Source: Bacillota bacterium (lineage in GTDB: Bacteria; Bacillota; Clostridia; Lachnospirales; Lachnospiraceae). From it: DNA of 5,859 bases. Under the pieces are notes generated by a model. It made no database searches, was not told the DNA's origin, and saw only the letters and a program-made list of their open reading frames with translations. Below, piece by piece: positions 1-5,835 of the stretch. The first letter of the stretch is position 1; the number at the start of each line of letters is the position of its first letter. Where the stretch lies: contig JAEZVF010000094.1 of assembly GCA_023443225.1 (NCBI GenBank), positions 1 to 5,859 on the forward strand. The letters are read 5' to 3'. A program made the translations under genes and the position numbers.

Positions 1-7
1 AAGATAA

Positions 8-13
8 CCTCCT
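8..13 (-). promoter_or_regulatory. Ribosome binding site of a leftward gene starting outside the window
   Basis: Read on the minus strand, the bases give a perfect AGGAGG followed by TTATCTT up to the window edge. At normal spacing (about 7 bases) the start codon would be the next triplet, just left of base 1. A leftward gene facing away from the permease/HyuA operon therefore very probably begins here. A divergent regulator of the operon is the usual arrangement, but none of its protein is visible, so its identity is unknown. Confidence 0.7.
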
Positions 14-34
14 GAGTTTGTTTAAAAGTTTAAA

Positions 35-67
35 AAGTTGTCAACTTATTCAACTAATTCAACTTAG
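35..67. repeat. Three tandem 9-base repeats plus a small palindrome, possible operator
   Basis: TCAACTTAT, TCAACTAAT and TCAACTTAG follow one another without gaps at 41-49, 50-58 and 59-67. The first copy is also the right arm of a perfect inverted repeat, AAGTTG-T-CAACTT (35-47). The block sits between the proposed leftward promoter (71-99) and the ribosome binding site at 8-13, so it covers the likely transcription start and leader of the leftward gene. This placement suits an operator, perhaps autoregulatory. That role is inferred; the repeats themselves are seen directly. Confidence 0.45.
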
Positions 68-70
68 AGT

Positions 71-99
71 ATTATCTCATAGAAGATCGTATTTTTTAA
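71..99 (-). promoter_or_regulatory. Candidate leftward promoter with extended -10
   Basis: On the minus strand, TGAGATAAT (complement of 71-79) is an extended -10 element whose core, GATAAT, differs from TATAAT by one base. A weak -35-like TTAAAA lies 17 bases upstream (complement of 94-99). Transcription would start near base 64 and run into the ribosome binding site at 8-13. The -35 match is poor, so the call rests on the extended -10 and the spacing. Confidence 0.4.
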
Positions 100-214
100 T
101 GTACAAGAGATTTACCGTTTACTTTTGAAAAAATATTTAGATTGTTATCAATATAAGCTGTAGAGTATTTAGTTCAATTATATGAATTAAATGCTTTATT
201 TTAATGCTCAAATA

Positions 215-256
215 TGGATTATGTTTACACTTATGTAAACCTTTAACAATAATCCA
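215..256. promoter_or_regulatory. Nested inverted repeats, probable operator
   Basis: A perfect 18-base palindrome, GTTTACA-CTTA-TGTAAAC, lies at 223-240. It is bracketed by a second perfect inverted repeat: TGGATTAT at 215-222 and ATAATCCA at 249-256. The right outer arm is separated from the palindrome by 8 bases, the left one directly abuts it. The inner palindrome is a typical size for a dimeric helix-turn-helix repressor or activator site. The regulator is unknown; the gene starting left of the window is a natural candidate. A stem-loop in RNA is an alternative reading. Confidence 0.5.
224..253 (+). promoter_or_regulatory. Candidate rightward promoter overlapping the palindrome
   Basis: TTTACA at 224-229 matches the -35 consensus at five of six bases. 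AATAAT at 248-253 matches the -10 consensus at five of six, with an 18-base spacer. The spacer is filled mostly by the palindrome, so a bound regulator would control it directly. This is the best-matching rightward promoter I see upstream of the permease operon, but it lies over 500 bases before the permease start and would give a long leader. Confidence 0.35.
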
Positions 257-528
257 CACTATCTGATATATTCACATCATACGAAACAAATAAATTACTA
301 TAAAATCAAATAATAATTCTATCGACATTATATAAATTAGTTTAAAATATTGAATTGTAACTGTATTAAGAATAACGAGGAGTGAAAGACTATAGTAATA
401 ACTAAACAGTAATGAATGTAAATGTTGGATTATCAATGGGAAAATAATTTAATTCCAAATGCTAAATTGCAAAAAATTAAAAACATTGCATAAGACATAA
501 GCCAAAGCAAGTATAATTTGATAATTAA

Positions 529-771
529 ATGAACAAAAGCTTACAAAATGCATTCAATCCCTTAAATGACAATGGGGTAGAATGCAAAAACACTTTATTA
601 GGAGGAAACAAGAATTTGAATATAAATGATAAGGCAGGAAGGTATCACATGGATCTACAGCTTAAACCAAGAGATGCAATAACAATGACAACACCTGGTG
701 GTACAAGTATGGCCCGTAAGGGAGAAGTAGAGAAACTGATGTCTGGTGGAAGCGCCAGAGTTCAGCGATAA
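529..771 (+). pseudogene. Probable remnant of a hydantoinase/oxoprolinase B subunit C-terminus
   Basis: The 80-codon frame opens with an ATG that has no ribosome binding site and directly follows a stop in the same frame. From about residue 23 it resembles the end of HyuB-type proteins: an LLGG segment (residues 23-26), an Asn-rich link, then LKPRDAITMTTPGG (residues 45-58). HyuB proteins typically have L-GG followed by LKPGD-x-TPGGGGYGDP. After TPGG the expected GG-YGDP is replaced by TSMARKGE, and the rest looks unrelated or altered. A complete HyuB is over 500 residues, so more than nine tenths would be missing. It ends 26 bases before the permease, in the order hyuB-permease-hyuA. A small functional protein starting at ATG 649, preceded by GGAAGG, cannot be excluded. 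The HyuB resemblance is recognised by motif only. Confidence 0.42.
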
Positions 772-797
772 AAATTAAAAATTGAAAGGAGAACATT

Positions 798-2099
798 ATG
801 GATACTGCAATTATTATTGGTATCATCTTACTGATAACATATTTTGGTTTAATTTATTTTGCAGCTCGTGGTGGAAACTTAATGGTTGGTTTCTTTGTTA
901 TGGCTGTGATTTGGATAGCGTTAAGTATGATTGGTGGACAATTAAGCTGGCAAGATGCACAAGCTAATATTTTACAAGGAGGACCTGAAAGCTGGGGTGC
1001 TACAGCCGTTAATGTTATTTTTGGTAGCTGGTTTGGTAGAATACTGATTGAAACTGGTATTGCATCAAAATTAATAAAGAGTGTTACAGAACTTGGCGGA
1101 GATAATCCGTTATTTACCACGATTTTATTATCTATTGTTTCAGGAATTATTTTTACATCTACATTTGGAGCTGGCGCTGTAGTAGCAATTGGTGTCATTA
1201 TTTTACCAATTCTGATGTCTCTTGGAGTTCCTAAACCACTTGCAGTTACTTCATACTTAATGAGTGTTGGTAGTGGTATGTATATCAATCAGGTACTCTT
1301 CAAACAGATGCAGGGTATCTTTGCAGATATGTTATATGATGTTAATTATTTTAAGTTTGGATTTGTAGCGATGGCAACCCAGTTAATCCTTGTTAGTCTT
1401 ATGCTTGTTTTTAGTCTTAGAAAGAAAAAGACTCGTAAAAGAGCATGGGCAGCAAAAGCTGGAAAACCTACAAATAATGAAGCTTCGGTACCTACAATCG
1501 CTATGATTACACCTATTATTCCAACAACACTTGCTATTTTATTTAAATGGCAGTCTATTCCTGCATTTATTGTAGGTTCCGTATTTGGATTAGCTGTCTG
1601 TGGTAAACTCCCTAATTTTGGGCAGGCTTGTCGTACGATTTCAAGAACCTTCTATGATGGTGTAGTCGATGTTGCAAGTTTATTAGGATTCTTATTTATA
1701 CTTCCTATGTTCAATAAAATTTCAGGGGTTGTTGCACCATTCTTTGAAGTAATCTTAGGTGGAGTTATGCCAAAATCTACACTTGTACTTAGCATTGTAT
1801 TCGCAATTGTAGCGCCTTTAGGATTATTCCGTGGACCACTTACCATTTTTGGTGCAGGTGCAGCTACTGTAGGTGTGTTAAAAGCAATTGGTGGATTTAC
1901 AACTCCATTTTTATTTACACTTATGTATGTACCAACAATTTCTATGAATCTGTCAGCATGTCCTACACAGTCATGGAACCTTTGGGCACTTAATTATAGT
2001 AAAGTTTCAGTAAAAGAATTTATGAAAACAGGTATCATATGGGCATGGCTTATTACTATTATCAATATAGCACTAGTATTCTTAATGTTTGGACGATAG
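798..2099 (+). CDS. Multi-spanning membrane permease of the ion-transporter (GntP/citrate-like) type
   Basis: This 433-residue integral membrane protein probably imports the substrate of the HyuA-like protein encoded next. ATG 798 is preceded by AAAGGAG at 785-791, spaced 6 bases. Hydrophobic segments are visible near residues 4-23, 28-46, 67-85, 104-142, 186-207, 234-250, 253-268, 290-309, 311-323, 327-344, 368-385 and 412-431, giving roughly 10-12 spans. A strongly basic loop (KKKTRKR, from residue 209) is probably cytoplasmic and divides the protein into two halves, each with a Gly/Ala-rich stretch (STFGAGAVVAIG near 121-132; GPLTIFGAGAATVG near 346-359). That two-half plan and the length of about 430 residues fit the ion-transporter superfamily, which includes gluconate, citrate and C4-dicarboxylate carriers. 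I cannot name the exact family or substrate. Its stop codon overlaps the next gene's ribosome binding site, so the two genes are surely co-transcribed and probably translationally coupled. Confidence 0.75.
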   Translation: MDTAIIIGIILLITYFGLIYFAARGGNLMVGFFVMAVIWIALSMIGGQLSWQDAQANILQGGPESWGATAVNVIFGSWFGRILIETGIASKLIKSVTELGGDNPLFTTILLSIVSGIIFTSTFGAGAVVAIGVIILPILMSLGVPKPLAVTSYLMSVGSGMYINQVLFKQMQGIFADMLYDVNYFKFGFVAMATQLILVSLMLVFSLRKKKTRKRAWAAKAGKPTNNEASVPTIAMITPIIPTTLAILFKWQSIPAFIVGSVFGLAVCGKLPNFGQACRTISRTFYDGVVDVASLLGFLFILPMFNKISGVVAPFFEVILGGVMPKSTLVLSIVFAIVAPLGLFRGPLTIFGAGAATVGVLKAIGGFTTPFLFTLMYVPTISMNLSACPTQSWNLWALNYSKVSVKEFMKTGIIWAWLITIINIALVFLMFGR

Positions 2100-2114
2100 G
2101 AGGAATTGATAAAT

Positions 2115-4247
2115 ATGTCAAAAAGAAAAATCAGAGTCGGCATCGACGTAGGTGGAACACATACGAAAGCCGTTGCTATTGATGATGCAACATATAAAAT
2201 CGTTGGCATTGGATCGGTCCAGACTACACACGATAGTGAACTGGGTGTTTCAGAGGGCGTAGTAGAGTCCTTTAAAAAATGTCTGAACGATAATAATATT
2301 TCACCAGATGAAGTAACTTTCATTGCGCATTCAACTACACAGGCTACAAATGCCTTACTTGAAGGTGATGTTGCAAAAACAGGTATTATTGGTATGGGAA
2401 AAGGAGTATTCTCTGGTGCATTATCTAATATGCAGAGTAATGTAAAAGAAATAAATCTTGATAATTCAGGAAAGAGAAAAATTAAAACAGCCCATCGCTA
2501 TATGAATTTAAAGAATTTTAACAAAGGGTCTGTGGGAAAAGTTATAGATGATTTAAAAGCAAATGGATGTGGTGTAATTGTAGCATCCAAAGCTTTTGGT
2601 GTAGATGATATAGAAGAAGAGCTAATAGTAAAAGAAGTAGGTAAGGAAAAAGGAATTGAAGTAACCGCTGCAGCTGACATCAGTAAATTATACGGACTTA
2701 CACGTAGAACTCGTACTGCAGTAATTAACGCATCCATCCTTCCTAAAATGTTTGAGACTGCTGACAGTACTGAATCTGCTGTTAGAAAGGCTGGTATCAA
2801 AGCACCTTTAATGATCATGCGTGGAGACGGTGGTGTTATGGATATAGAAGAAATGAGAAAACGTCCTGTACTTACGATGTTATCTGGACCAGCTGCATCT
2901 ACAGTAGGAGCGCTTATGTATCTTCGTGTATCTAACGGTATCTTCTTCGAAGTTGGAGGAACAAGTACAGATATCGGAGTTATTAAAAATGGTCGTCCTA
3001 TGATCGACTATGCGGTAGTAGGAGGACAGAGTACTTTAATTAATTCCTTGGACGTACATGTTTCTGGTGTTGCTGGTGGATCTATGGTTCGTGCCAACAA
3101 CAGTAAAATAGTGCATGTTGGACCTCGTTCGGCCCATATTGCCAACCTGCCATACTCTGCATTTACAGATCCATCAAAAATTGTAAATCCAAAAGTTGTA
3201 CGTATTCAACCTTTAGATGGAGATCCAGATGATTATATTGCTATTGAATCAGAAGGTGGATTTAGATGTACCATTACTGTTACTTGTGCAGCTACCGCTT
3301 TAGGACTTGTAAAACCTGGAGATTTCTCCTATGGTAATGTAGAATCTTGTAAAAAAACAATTGGTGCATTGGCGAAAGAATTAGGAATGACAATCGAAGA
3401 ATGTGCAACAGCTATTTTAGACGATGCTGCAAATACATGTATTGCTGTTATAGAAGAACTGGCTGAAAAACATAAGGTAGAAAGAGATCAAATCACACTA
3501 ATTGGTGGTGGTGGTGGAGCATCTGCATTATTACCATTCACAGCTAAGAAAATGAATCTTCCATATCAAATAGCGGAAAATGCAGAAGTTATTTCTTCGA
3601 TCGGTGTTGCTCTTGCCATGGTTCGTGATGTTGTTGAACGTGTAATTCCAAACCCAACACCTCAGGATCTTGCAGAAATTCGTACAGAAGCTACAGATAT
3701 GGCTATTAAGTCTGGTGCTACAGCGGATAGTATCGAAATACAGATTGAAATTGATTCTCAGACATCAAAGGTACGTGCCATTGCTACAGGTTCTACTGAA
3801 ATACAGACACAGGATCTCGCCAAGAAAGTTACACTAGCGGAAGCTACAGAAATTGCGGCTGCTTCCATGCGTGTGGAACCATCAAAAGCCCGTTGTATTG
3901 TTAAAAATGATAATTTCTTTGTATTCGGTTCCGAAAAAGGAAAGAAACAGGAAATACGTGTTGTTGACAAAAAAGGTTTCGTAAAAATCCAAAGAGGAGA
4001 TGGAGATGCCGTTGAATCAACATCTTCGGGTGTACGTTCCTTAGTAGATAAGCTATGGGAAGAATTATCAGTATACAAATCTGATATTAAGATTACTCCA
4101 GACTTCTATTTGTGTATCGGAGCTAAGGTTATTGATTATGAAGGAATGTCAAGTATAGAACAATTGCATATGGTTATGGATTCTGAGTTAATGACACGTT
4201 CATCAAATGATAACGTACTATTAATTGGTGCTAAAAACGATATGTAA
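2115..4247 (+). CDS. Hydantoinase/oxoprolinase A-type (HyuA-like) ATPase, divergent subtype
   Basis: This 710-residue cytoplasmic protein belongs to the HyuA family, whose actin/Hsp70-like ATP-binding fold drives hydrolysis or carboxylation of hydantoins, 5-oxoproline and related compounds. Landmarks in order: the phosphate-1 loop GIDVGGTHTKAV (residues 9-20); the family block HSTTQATNALLEG (72-84); RGDGGVM (236-242) and LSGPAAS (256-262); the phosphate-2 loop FFEVGGTSTDIG (277-288); the glycine loop IGGGGGAS (463-470). ATG 2115 is chosen because AGGAGG at 2098-2103 lies 11 bases upstream; the in-frame TTG at 2106 is too close. Two family blocks are altered. The usual GP-SAGA-PGPACYG is GPRSAHIANLPYSAF here (336-350), and the following TVTDAN-like block reads TVTCAATALG (388-397). 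A full HyuB partner is absent nearby. It probably acts on the permease's cargo; the exact reaction is unknown. Confidence 0.85.
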   Translation: MSKRKIRVGIDVGGTHTKAVAIDDATYKIVGIGSVQTTHDSELGVSEGVVESFKKCLNDNNISPDEVTFIAHSTTQATNALLEGDVAKTGIIGMGKGVFSGALSNMQSNVKEINLDNSGKRKIKTAHRYMNLKNFNKGSVGKVIDDLKANGCGVIVASKAFGVDDIEEELIVKEVGKEKGIEVTAAADISKLYGLTRRTRTAVINASILPKMFETADSTESAVRKAGIKAPLMIMRGDGGVMDIEEMRKRPVLTMLSGPAASTVGALMYLRVSNGIFFEVGGTSTDIGVIKNGRPMIDYAVVGGQSTLINSLDVHVSGVAGGSMVRANNSKIVHVGPRSAHIANLPYSAFTDPSKIVNPKVVRIQPLDGDPDDYIAIESEGGFRCTITVTCAATALGLVKPGDFSYGNVESCKKTIGALAKELGMTIEECATAILDDAANTCIAVIEELAEKHKVERDQITLIGGGGGASALLPFTAKKMNLPYQIAENAEVISSIGVALAMVRDVVERVIPNPTPQDLAEIRTEATDMAIKSGATADSIEIQIEIDSQTSKVRAIATGSTEIQTQDLAKKVTLAEATEIAAASMRVEPSKARCIVKNDNFFVFGSEKGKKQEIRVVDKKGFVKIQRGDGDAVESTSSGVRSLVDKLWEELSVYKSDIKITPDFYLCIGAKVIDYEGMSSIEQLHMVMDSELMTRSSNDNVLLIGAKNDM

Positions 4248-4261
4248 TATAGTTTAAAGGG

Positions 4262-4297
4262 TAGAAAGTCTGTATTTGGACTTTCTATTCTTGCTTT
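4262..4297 (+). terminator. Rho-independent terminator of the permease-HyuA operon
   Basis: TAGAAAGTC (4262-4270) pairs perfectly with GACTTTCTA (4279-4287) around an 8-base loop. It is followed by a T-rich run, TTCTTGCTTTT. It begins 15 bases after the HyuA-like stop codon. The stem is AT-rich and the T run is interrupted, so termination may be partial, allowing some read-through into the metallopeptidase gene. Confidence 0.7.
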
Positions 4298-4304
4298 TAG
4301 GTTA

Positions 4305-4310
4305 TATAAT
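4305..4310 (+). promoter_or_regulatory. Candidate -10 element for the metallopeptidase gene
   Basis: A perfect TATAAT lies after the terminator and 47 bases before the start at 4358. No convincing -35 is found 16-18 bases upstream, so activator-dependent or weak initiation would be needed. A six-base inverted repeat, TTAGGT (4298-4303) and ACCTAA (4328-4333), surrounds it and is followed by six T bases; it could be an operator or a weak attenuator. Confidence 0.35.
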
Positions 4311-4357
4311 TTACTTAATATTTTGATACCTAAGTTTTTTGCTAGGAAGGTGAGTAT

Positions 4358-5020
4358 ATGGATTTAAAGAAATCTATTAAGAATTTAATGAATTTAAGTG
4401 ATAGAGATTTTGGAAACTATTTGGTGAGCACGGATCCGATTGAAGGAAAAGTAACCAAAGAACTTAGGGAAGAAATTATAGAAAAATCTCTCCAGTGTGG
4501 ATATGATGAAGTAGAGAAGATAAGAAAGAAGACCGGAACATTATTTGGTGAAATAGATGTATTTCTGTTAGCAAAAGAGTTAGGGTTAACTGTGAAAGTG
4601 GAAAAAACTCAAAATGCTCTGGATTATATTTATTTTGGAACCTATGAAGAACCTGGAATAGTTACTCTTTATGAGGATAATATCAAAAAAGGTGAAGAAC
4701 TGGTTTCTAACTATAAAATACAGGAATTGCATGGAAGAAACTTAATGGATATTATTCTGGCTCATGAAATATTTCATTTTATAGAAGCTAAAGATAATGA
4801 ATTATTTGTCAATACTTTTCGGATTAAACTTTGGAAGTTGGGTCCTTATACTCATACGTCAGGACTTATCTGTACGGGTGAAATAGCTGGAATGGCATTT
4901 GCAAGGAAATTATTAAATCTGAAATTTTGCCCTAATCTATTAGATGTCCTTCTTTTGTATCCTCATGATAAGGAACAGGCAGAATCTGTTTATAACCAAA
5001 TTATGAAATACTCCCTTTAA
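4358..5020 (+). CDS. ImmA/IrrE-like zinc metallopeptidase
   Basis: This 220-residue protein carries a zinc-protease signature, AHEIFHFIEA (residues 135-144). His136 and His140 are the zinc ligands and Glu137 the catalytic base. GEIAGMAFARKLL (174-186) matches the helix that supplies the third ligand, probably Glu175, in ImmA/IrrE-type (gluzincin) peptidases. The middle region (about 60-100) has the small LAKELGLTV segment typical of the family's N-terminal part. Family members typically cleave or sense a DNA-binding repressor: ImmA cleaves the ICEBs1 repressor, and IrrE/PprI triggers DNA-damage or stress genes. No signal peptide or membrane span is seen, so it is probably cytoplasmic. ATG 4358 follows GGAAGG at 4345-4350, spaced 7 bases. 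Unusually, no helix-turn-helix partner is fused or adjacent, so its target is unknown. It is separated from the upstream operon by a terminator and need not share its function. Confidence 0.75.
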   Translation: MDLKKSIKNLMNLSDRDFGNYLVSTDPIEGKVTKELREEIIEKSLQCGYDEVEKIRKKTGTLFGEIDVFLLAKELGLTVKVEKTQNALDYIYFGTYEEPGIVTLYEDNIKKGEELVSNYKIQELHGRNLMDIILAHEIFHFIEAKDNELFVNTFRIKLWKLGPYTHTSGLICTGEIAGMAFARKLLNLKFCPNLLDVLLLYPHDKEQAESVYNQIMKYSL

Positions 5021-5078
5021 CCCAAAAAGGTTGTGGAGATTAGATGAATGATATTTTCTGATTCCCTGCAGTGACCTA

Positions 5079-5626
5079 TTATTTTCTGTATTTCAAAGAT
5101 GTATGAATTGATAATATCCATACCCCGATTACCCCTATTGTAAATAGTATCATGACTACCCATGCAGGTTTATATGATCCTGTAATATCGAATATGGAAG
5201 CTACCAATATTGAACCAAAAGTAAGCCCCAACTGTGTAACACTACTTATATACCCATAAACATCCCCATATTTTTTTGGTCCGTATATTGTAGATGTTAG
5301 TAGCGGTGGCATTACTGCTCCCATAGCATTCCCAAGACCAAAGGAGATTGCCATCAGATATGCAATTACTACATTTGAAGCGAATAACATCATAAAAAAG
5401 GCTAAGCCAAAAGTTATGCATTCATTAATGGAGCCAGAAATATTCCCATAGCCTGCAGAATAGCGTTTCCTATGGAAAAAGTGCTTCTATTAATACCCAT
5501 ATCAGTAGTAACTGGTATAAGGAACTTATTTGCCAAAGCCATAACACTGGGAACAATTGTTGCAGTAACTAAAATTGATCCTATTACAATCCACCAACCA
5601 TAAAATATCTTTTTACTCTTTTCCAT
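5079..5626 (-). pseudogene. Collapsed major-facilitator (OFA-like) transporter gene
   Basis: Two minus-strand pieces in different frames together make only the ends of one transporter. The N-terminal piece (5414-5626, 70 residues) keeps its start, with AGGAGG (complement of 5634-5639) spaced 7 bases, and reads KIFYGWWIVIGS at residues 5-16 followed by the first membrane helix, as in oxalate/formate-antiporter-like MFS proteins. The C-terminal piece (5079-5393, frame open upstream to about 5460) holds the late helices, including AISFGLGNAMGAVMPPLL and TSTIYGPKKYGDVYGY, a well-kept MFS loop, and ends in a normal stop. MFS proteins are about 400 residues, so roughly 200 central residues are lost, and the junction near 5400-5460 shifts frame. 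Substrate is unknown. The sharp conservation of both ends suggests recent decay. It converges on the metallopeptidase gene; I see no strong terminator between them. Confidence 0.75.
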
Positions 5627-5737
5627 CTCAAACCCTCCTAGGATGCATCTTCTCTTGAATAATTATCCCCAATTTTACCTTCAATAATGTGCAGATAGAA
5701 ATAATTAAGATGTAAGGGAAAGAGATAATAATAAAAA

Positions 5738-5775
5738 GGGGCTGTCGCACTAAGTATTAGTGCGCAGCTCCTTTT
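5738..5775. terminator. Strong bidirectional hairpin terminator
   Basis: GGGGCTG-T-CGCACTAA (5738-5753) pairs with TTAGTGCGCAGCTCC (5757-5771) around a 3-base GTA loop. There is one bulged T at 5745 and one G-T pair. It is followed by TTTT on the plus strand and by TTTTTATTATTATT on the minus strand (complement of 5724-5737), so it can end transcripts in both directions. At an IS tip it would shield the transposase from outside transcription. Confidence 0.65.
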
Positions 5776-5787
5776 CTCTGCAAAAAA

Positions 5788-5821
5788 ATAAATCCCAAAC
5801 TTCGAAAAGTAAGGGATTTAT
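5788..5821. repeat. Symmetric hairpin with a CGAA loop in the leader of the edge frame
   Basis: ATAAATCCC (5788-5796) pairs with GGGATTTAT (5813-5821). An inner ACTT (5799-5802) pairs with AAGT (5807-5810) around a CGAA tetraloop (5803-5806). The two stems are separated by AA on each side, making the structure fully symmetric. It ends 14 bases before the ATG at 5836 and overlaps the TG of the extended -10. It may be a transposase binding site or a control of transposase expression. Confidence 0.5.
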
Positions 5822-5829
5822 GGTAAAAT
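5821..5829 (+). promoter_or_regulatory. Extended -10 promoter element for the edge frame
   Basis: TGGTAAAAT fits an extended -10 (TG-n-TAAAAT, one mismatch from TATAAT). TTCGAA at 5801-5806, in the hairpin loop region, is a poor -35 at 17-base spacing. Transcription would start around 5836, at or just beside the proposed start codon, which would leave almost no leader. Confidence 0.35.
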
Positions 5830-5835
5830 ATTAGT

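Larger units (their letters stand above)
100..528. other. Gene-free control region between the leftward gene and the HyuB-like remnant
   Basis: No reading frame with a start and ribosome binding site can be supported in this very AT-rich stretch. It contains the nested palindrome and possible promoter described at 215-256. A third copy of the TGGATTAT half-site lies at 426-433. A TATAAT-like -10 at 512-517 has no good -35 at normal spacing. An orphan GAGGAG at 377-382 is not followed by a start codon at usable distance. The length is unusually large for a simple promoter region and would fit erosion of an upstream gene. Confidence 0.5.

Noticed and set aside
377..410. Orphan GAGGAG ribosome-binding-like motif
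   Set aside because: No ATG, GTG or TTG opens a frame longer than a few codons at usable distance; an ATA at 392 could be a mutated start, but this cannot be supported.
600..618. AGGAGG followed 10 bases later by a TTG, an apparent start site inside the 529-771 frame
   Set aside because: The GGAGGA here encodes the two glycines of the L-GG segment that resembles HyuB, so the Shine-Dalgarno-like match is better explained as coding sequence of the remnant.
782..1288. Alternative frames over the start of the permease gene on both strands
   Set aside because: They are frame shadows of the permease; they lack ribosome binding sites and recognisable domains, while the 798 frame gives a coherent membrane protein.
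2106..2114. Upstream TTG start for the HyuA-like gene, adding three residues
   Set aside because: It lies only two bases after the AGGAGG, too close for initiation; ATG 2115 has workable spacing and begins the usual basic N-terminus before the phosphate loop.
1652..2818. Antisense open frames over the permease and HyuA-like genes
   Set aside because: Low-complexity Ser/Thr/Pro/Ile-rich translations without start signals, as expected opposite well-supported coding regions.
3758..4078. Antisense 106-codon frame over the HyuA-like C-terminus
   Set aside because: No ribosome binding site or family motif; it is a shadow of the sense gene.
5021..5078. Possible terminator between the converging metallopeptidase and dead transporter genes
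   Set aside because: Only a 4-base AACC/GGTT stem around a CAAAAA loop and a direct repeat of TATTTTCTG (5052-5060, 5080-5088) are visible; neither makes a stable terminator.
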